A stretch of 30,357 nt of DNA from Acanthaster planci (Eukaryota; Echinodermata; Asteroidea; Valvatida; Acanthasteridae), in contig NW_019091465.1 of assembly GCF_001949145.1 (NCBI RefSeq), positions 514,428 to 544,784 on the forward strand, in the 5' to 3' direction. Of this stretch, positions 29,425 to 30,357 are shown in pieces (position 1 is the first letter of the stretch; every line of letters begins with the position of its first letter). Below the pieces are notes generated by a model. It had not been told where the DNA came from and did not search any database. It saw nothing but the letters and a program-made list of their open reading frames with translations. The translations under genes and the position numbers were made by a program.

Positions 29425-30357
29425 AATATAGGTTCATACAAGCTACAAACGGCAATCAAGGACAAATTCAAATTGGAAAAACCAGGAGTCGAAACTAAAC
29501 TTGGCGTTTTCACATTTTACTAGTAAAAATAAAATACAAAGACGCGTTAACGCAACAAATGGCCAAACATTGAGAAGACGTGGAGGCACACGAACAGAGG
29601 GGATTGGGCTGGGTGCTTTACAAAGTTGTCGCATTTTACATCAACAGGGTAAAATATAATCCGGTAGGAGCGACTTACATTTCGTTGCCTAAAGAACTAG
29701 CAGACAAGAAAGCAATCATCAACGTTCAAAGCAAAGAAGATCAAGAGTGCATTTGTTGGGCGTTGAGAGCTGCTTTAAAATTATATTCAGACAGTGTTAA
29801 AAATCAACTAGAAATCAATCCAGATTATAAAACAACGAACGTGTCTCAACTTACACTATCGACGACGGCTTAAATTTCACAAACGTGGACTTCCAACACC
29901 CGTATTGCAGATTCCACGCGTCGAAACACAAAACAACCTTGCCGTAAACATATTTGGTTACACGGAGAAAGAAGGCACTTACATGCTTTATAAAAATAAA
30001 CGCATCGGCAAGTCCATCAATTCACTTTACTTTACTCGAGGTGAGACGAGTCATTCTTGCTGGATCAAGAACGTTTCTCGGTTAATGTGTGATGCAACTA
30101 AACACAAAGGTAAATTACACTGGTTAATTTTTGTCGCACTTTCAAACTAAAGAAAGACGCGGCAAACACCAAGAAGATTGTCAAGGAATGGATACGACGC
30201 CCTGTAAAGTCGAATTACCCGCAAAAGGCCAAAATATTCTTAAGTTTGAAAACTATAAAAACAAGCTGGACGCTCCATTTGTCATTTACGCGAATTTTGA
30301 ATCTATTTTGGAGCGTCTCCCACTTTTGGGAAATTTGTGCGCCGGTCTTGCAGCTCC
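29421..30357 (+). pseudogene. Polinton/Maverick-like family B DNA polymerase, N-terminal part, broken and cut by window edge
   Basis: These are remains of the large DNA polymerase of a Polinton/Maverick-like (virus-related) element, which in intact elements copies the element's own DNA. The main pieces are as follows. First, 29574-29873 has LGWVLYKVV and ISLPKELADKKAIINVQ. Second, 29848-30150 has ETQNNLAVNIFGYTEKE and HSCWIKNVSRLM, ending at KHKGK. Third, 30128 to the window edge has KFENYKNKLDAPFVIY followed by the first exonuclease box. Each piece is in the next frame, so at least two frame changes exist, and there are in-frame stops upstream (29496-29498, 29571-29573). The cysteine cluster expected after KHKGK is disrupted. 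The exonuclease I box, usually D-F-E, reads N-F-E with Asn at 30293-30295. The polymerase domain proper would lie to the right of the window. This copy is non-functional as it stands. Confidence 0.8.

Overview
The window looks like non-coding-rich nuclear DNA of an animal, most likely a marine invertebrate. It has no bacterial gene layout and is AT-rich, with one clear NHL-type beta-propeller exon and several spliced-looking exons. It also holds decayed pieces of four element classes common in such genomes: Penelope-like, DIRS-like, LINE and Polinton/Maverick. NHL proteins of this style are numerous in lancelets, hemichordates and molluscs, but the sequence alone does not fix the species.

Layout. 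1-3.75 kb: a Penelope-like reverse transcriptase scrap at the left edge, then two broken DIRS-like retroelement copies, both on the minus strand. 3.8-6.2 kb: no gene seen, but a diverged 110-bp direct repeat at 4.3-4.6 kb. 6.18-8.0 kb: a previously hidden minus-strand spliced gene end, read from 8.0 down to 6.2 kb. Three exons have matching splice phases, followed by a stop codon and an AATAAA signal. The product was not recognised. 8.55-9.56 kb: an intact plus-strand open reading frame for a LINE-type apurinic-like endonuclease, with no reverse transcriptase after it and a strong splice donor near its end. 10.6-10.8 kb: another candidate minus-strand exon.

11.5-24.0 kb: the most striking part. 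A mosaic array of diverged repeat units (about 140-170 bp each) carries 15 exact TGACGTCA palindromes and six exact copies of the 10-bp palindrome GTCACGTGAC, plus many one-mismatch versions. The units run in reverse orientation up to about 14.85 kb, forward from about 15.1 to 23.5 kb, and reverse again to about 24.0 kb. The array ends about 200 bases before the NHL exon (24.21-24.85 kb), so it probably lies in an intron or just upstream of that gene.

24.85-28.75 kb: little of note beyond poly-T runs and two CG-rich tracts. 28.78-28.89 kb: a short tandem repeat whose units each contain a kappa-B-like GGGATTTCCCC site. 29.1 kb to the right edge: a broken N-terminal part of a Polinton/Maverick-like family B DNA polymerase. 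It is split over several frames, and the first exonuclease aspartate is replaced by asparagine.

Nothing indicates that these genes act together. The window reads as host gene fragments embedded in several generations of mobile and repeated DNA. All homology statements come from motif recognition by eye; no search was run.
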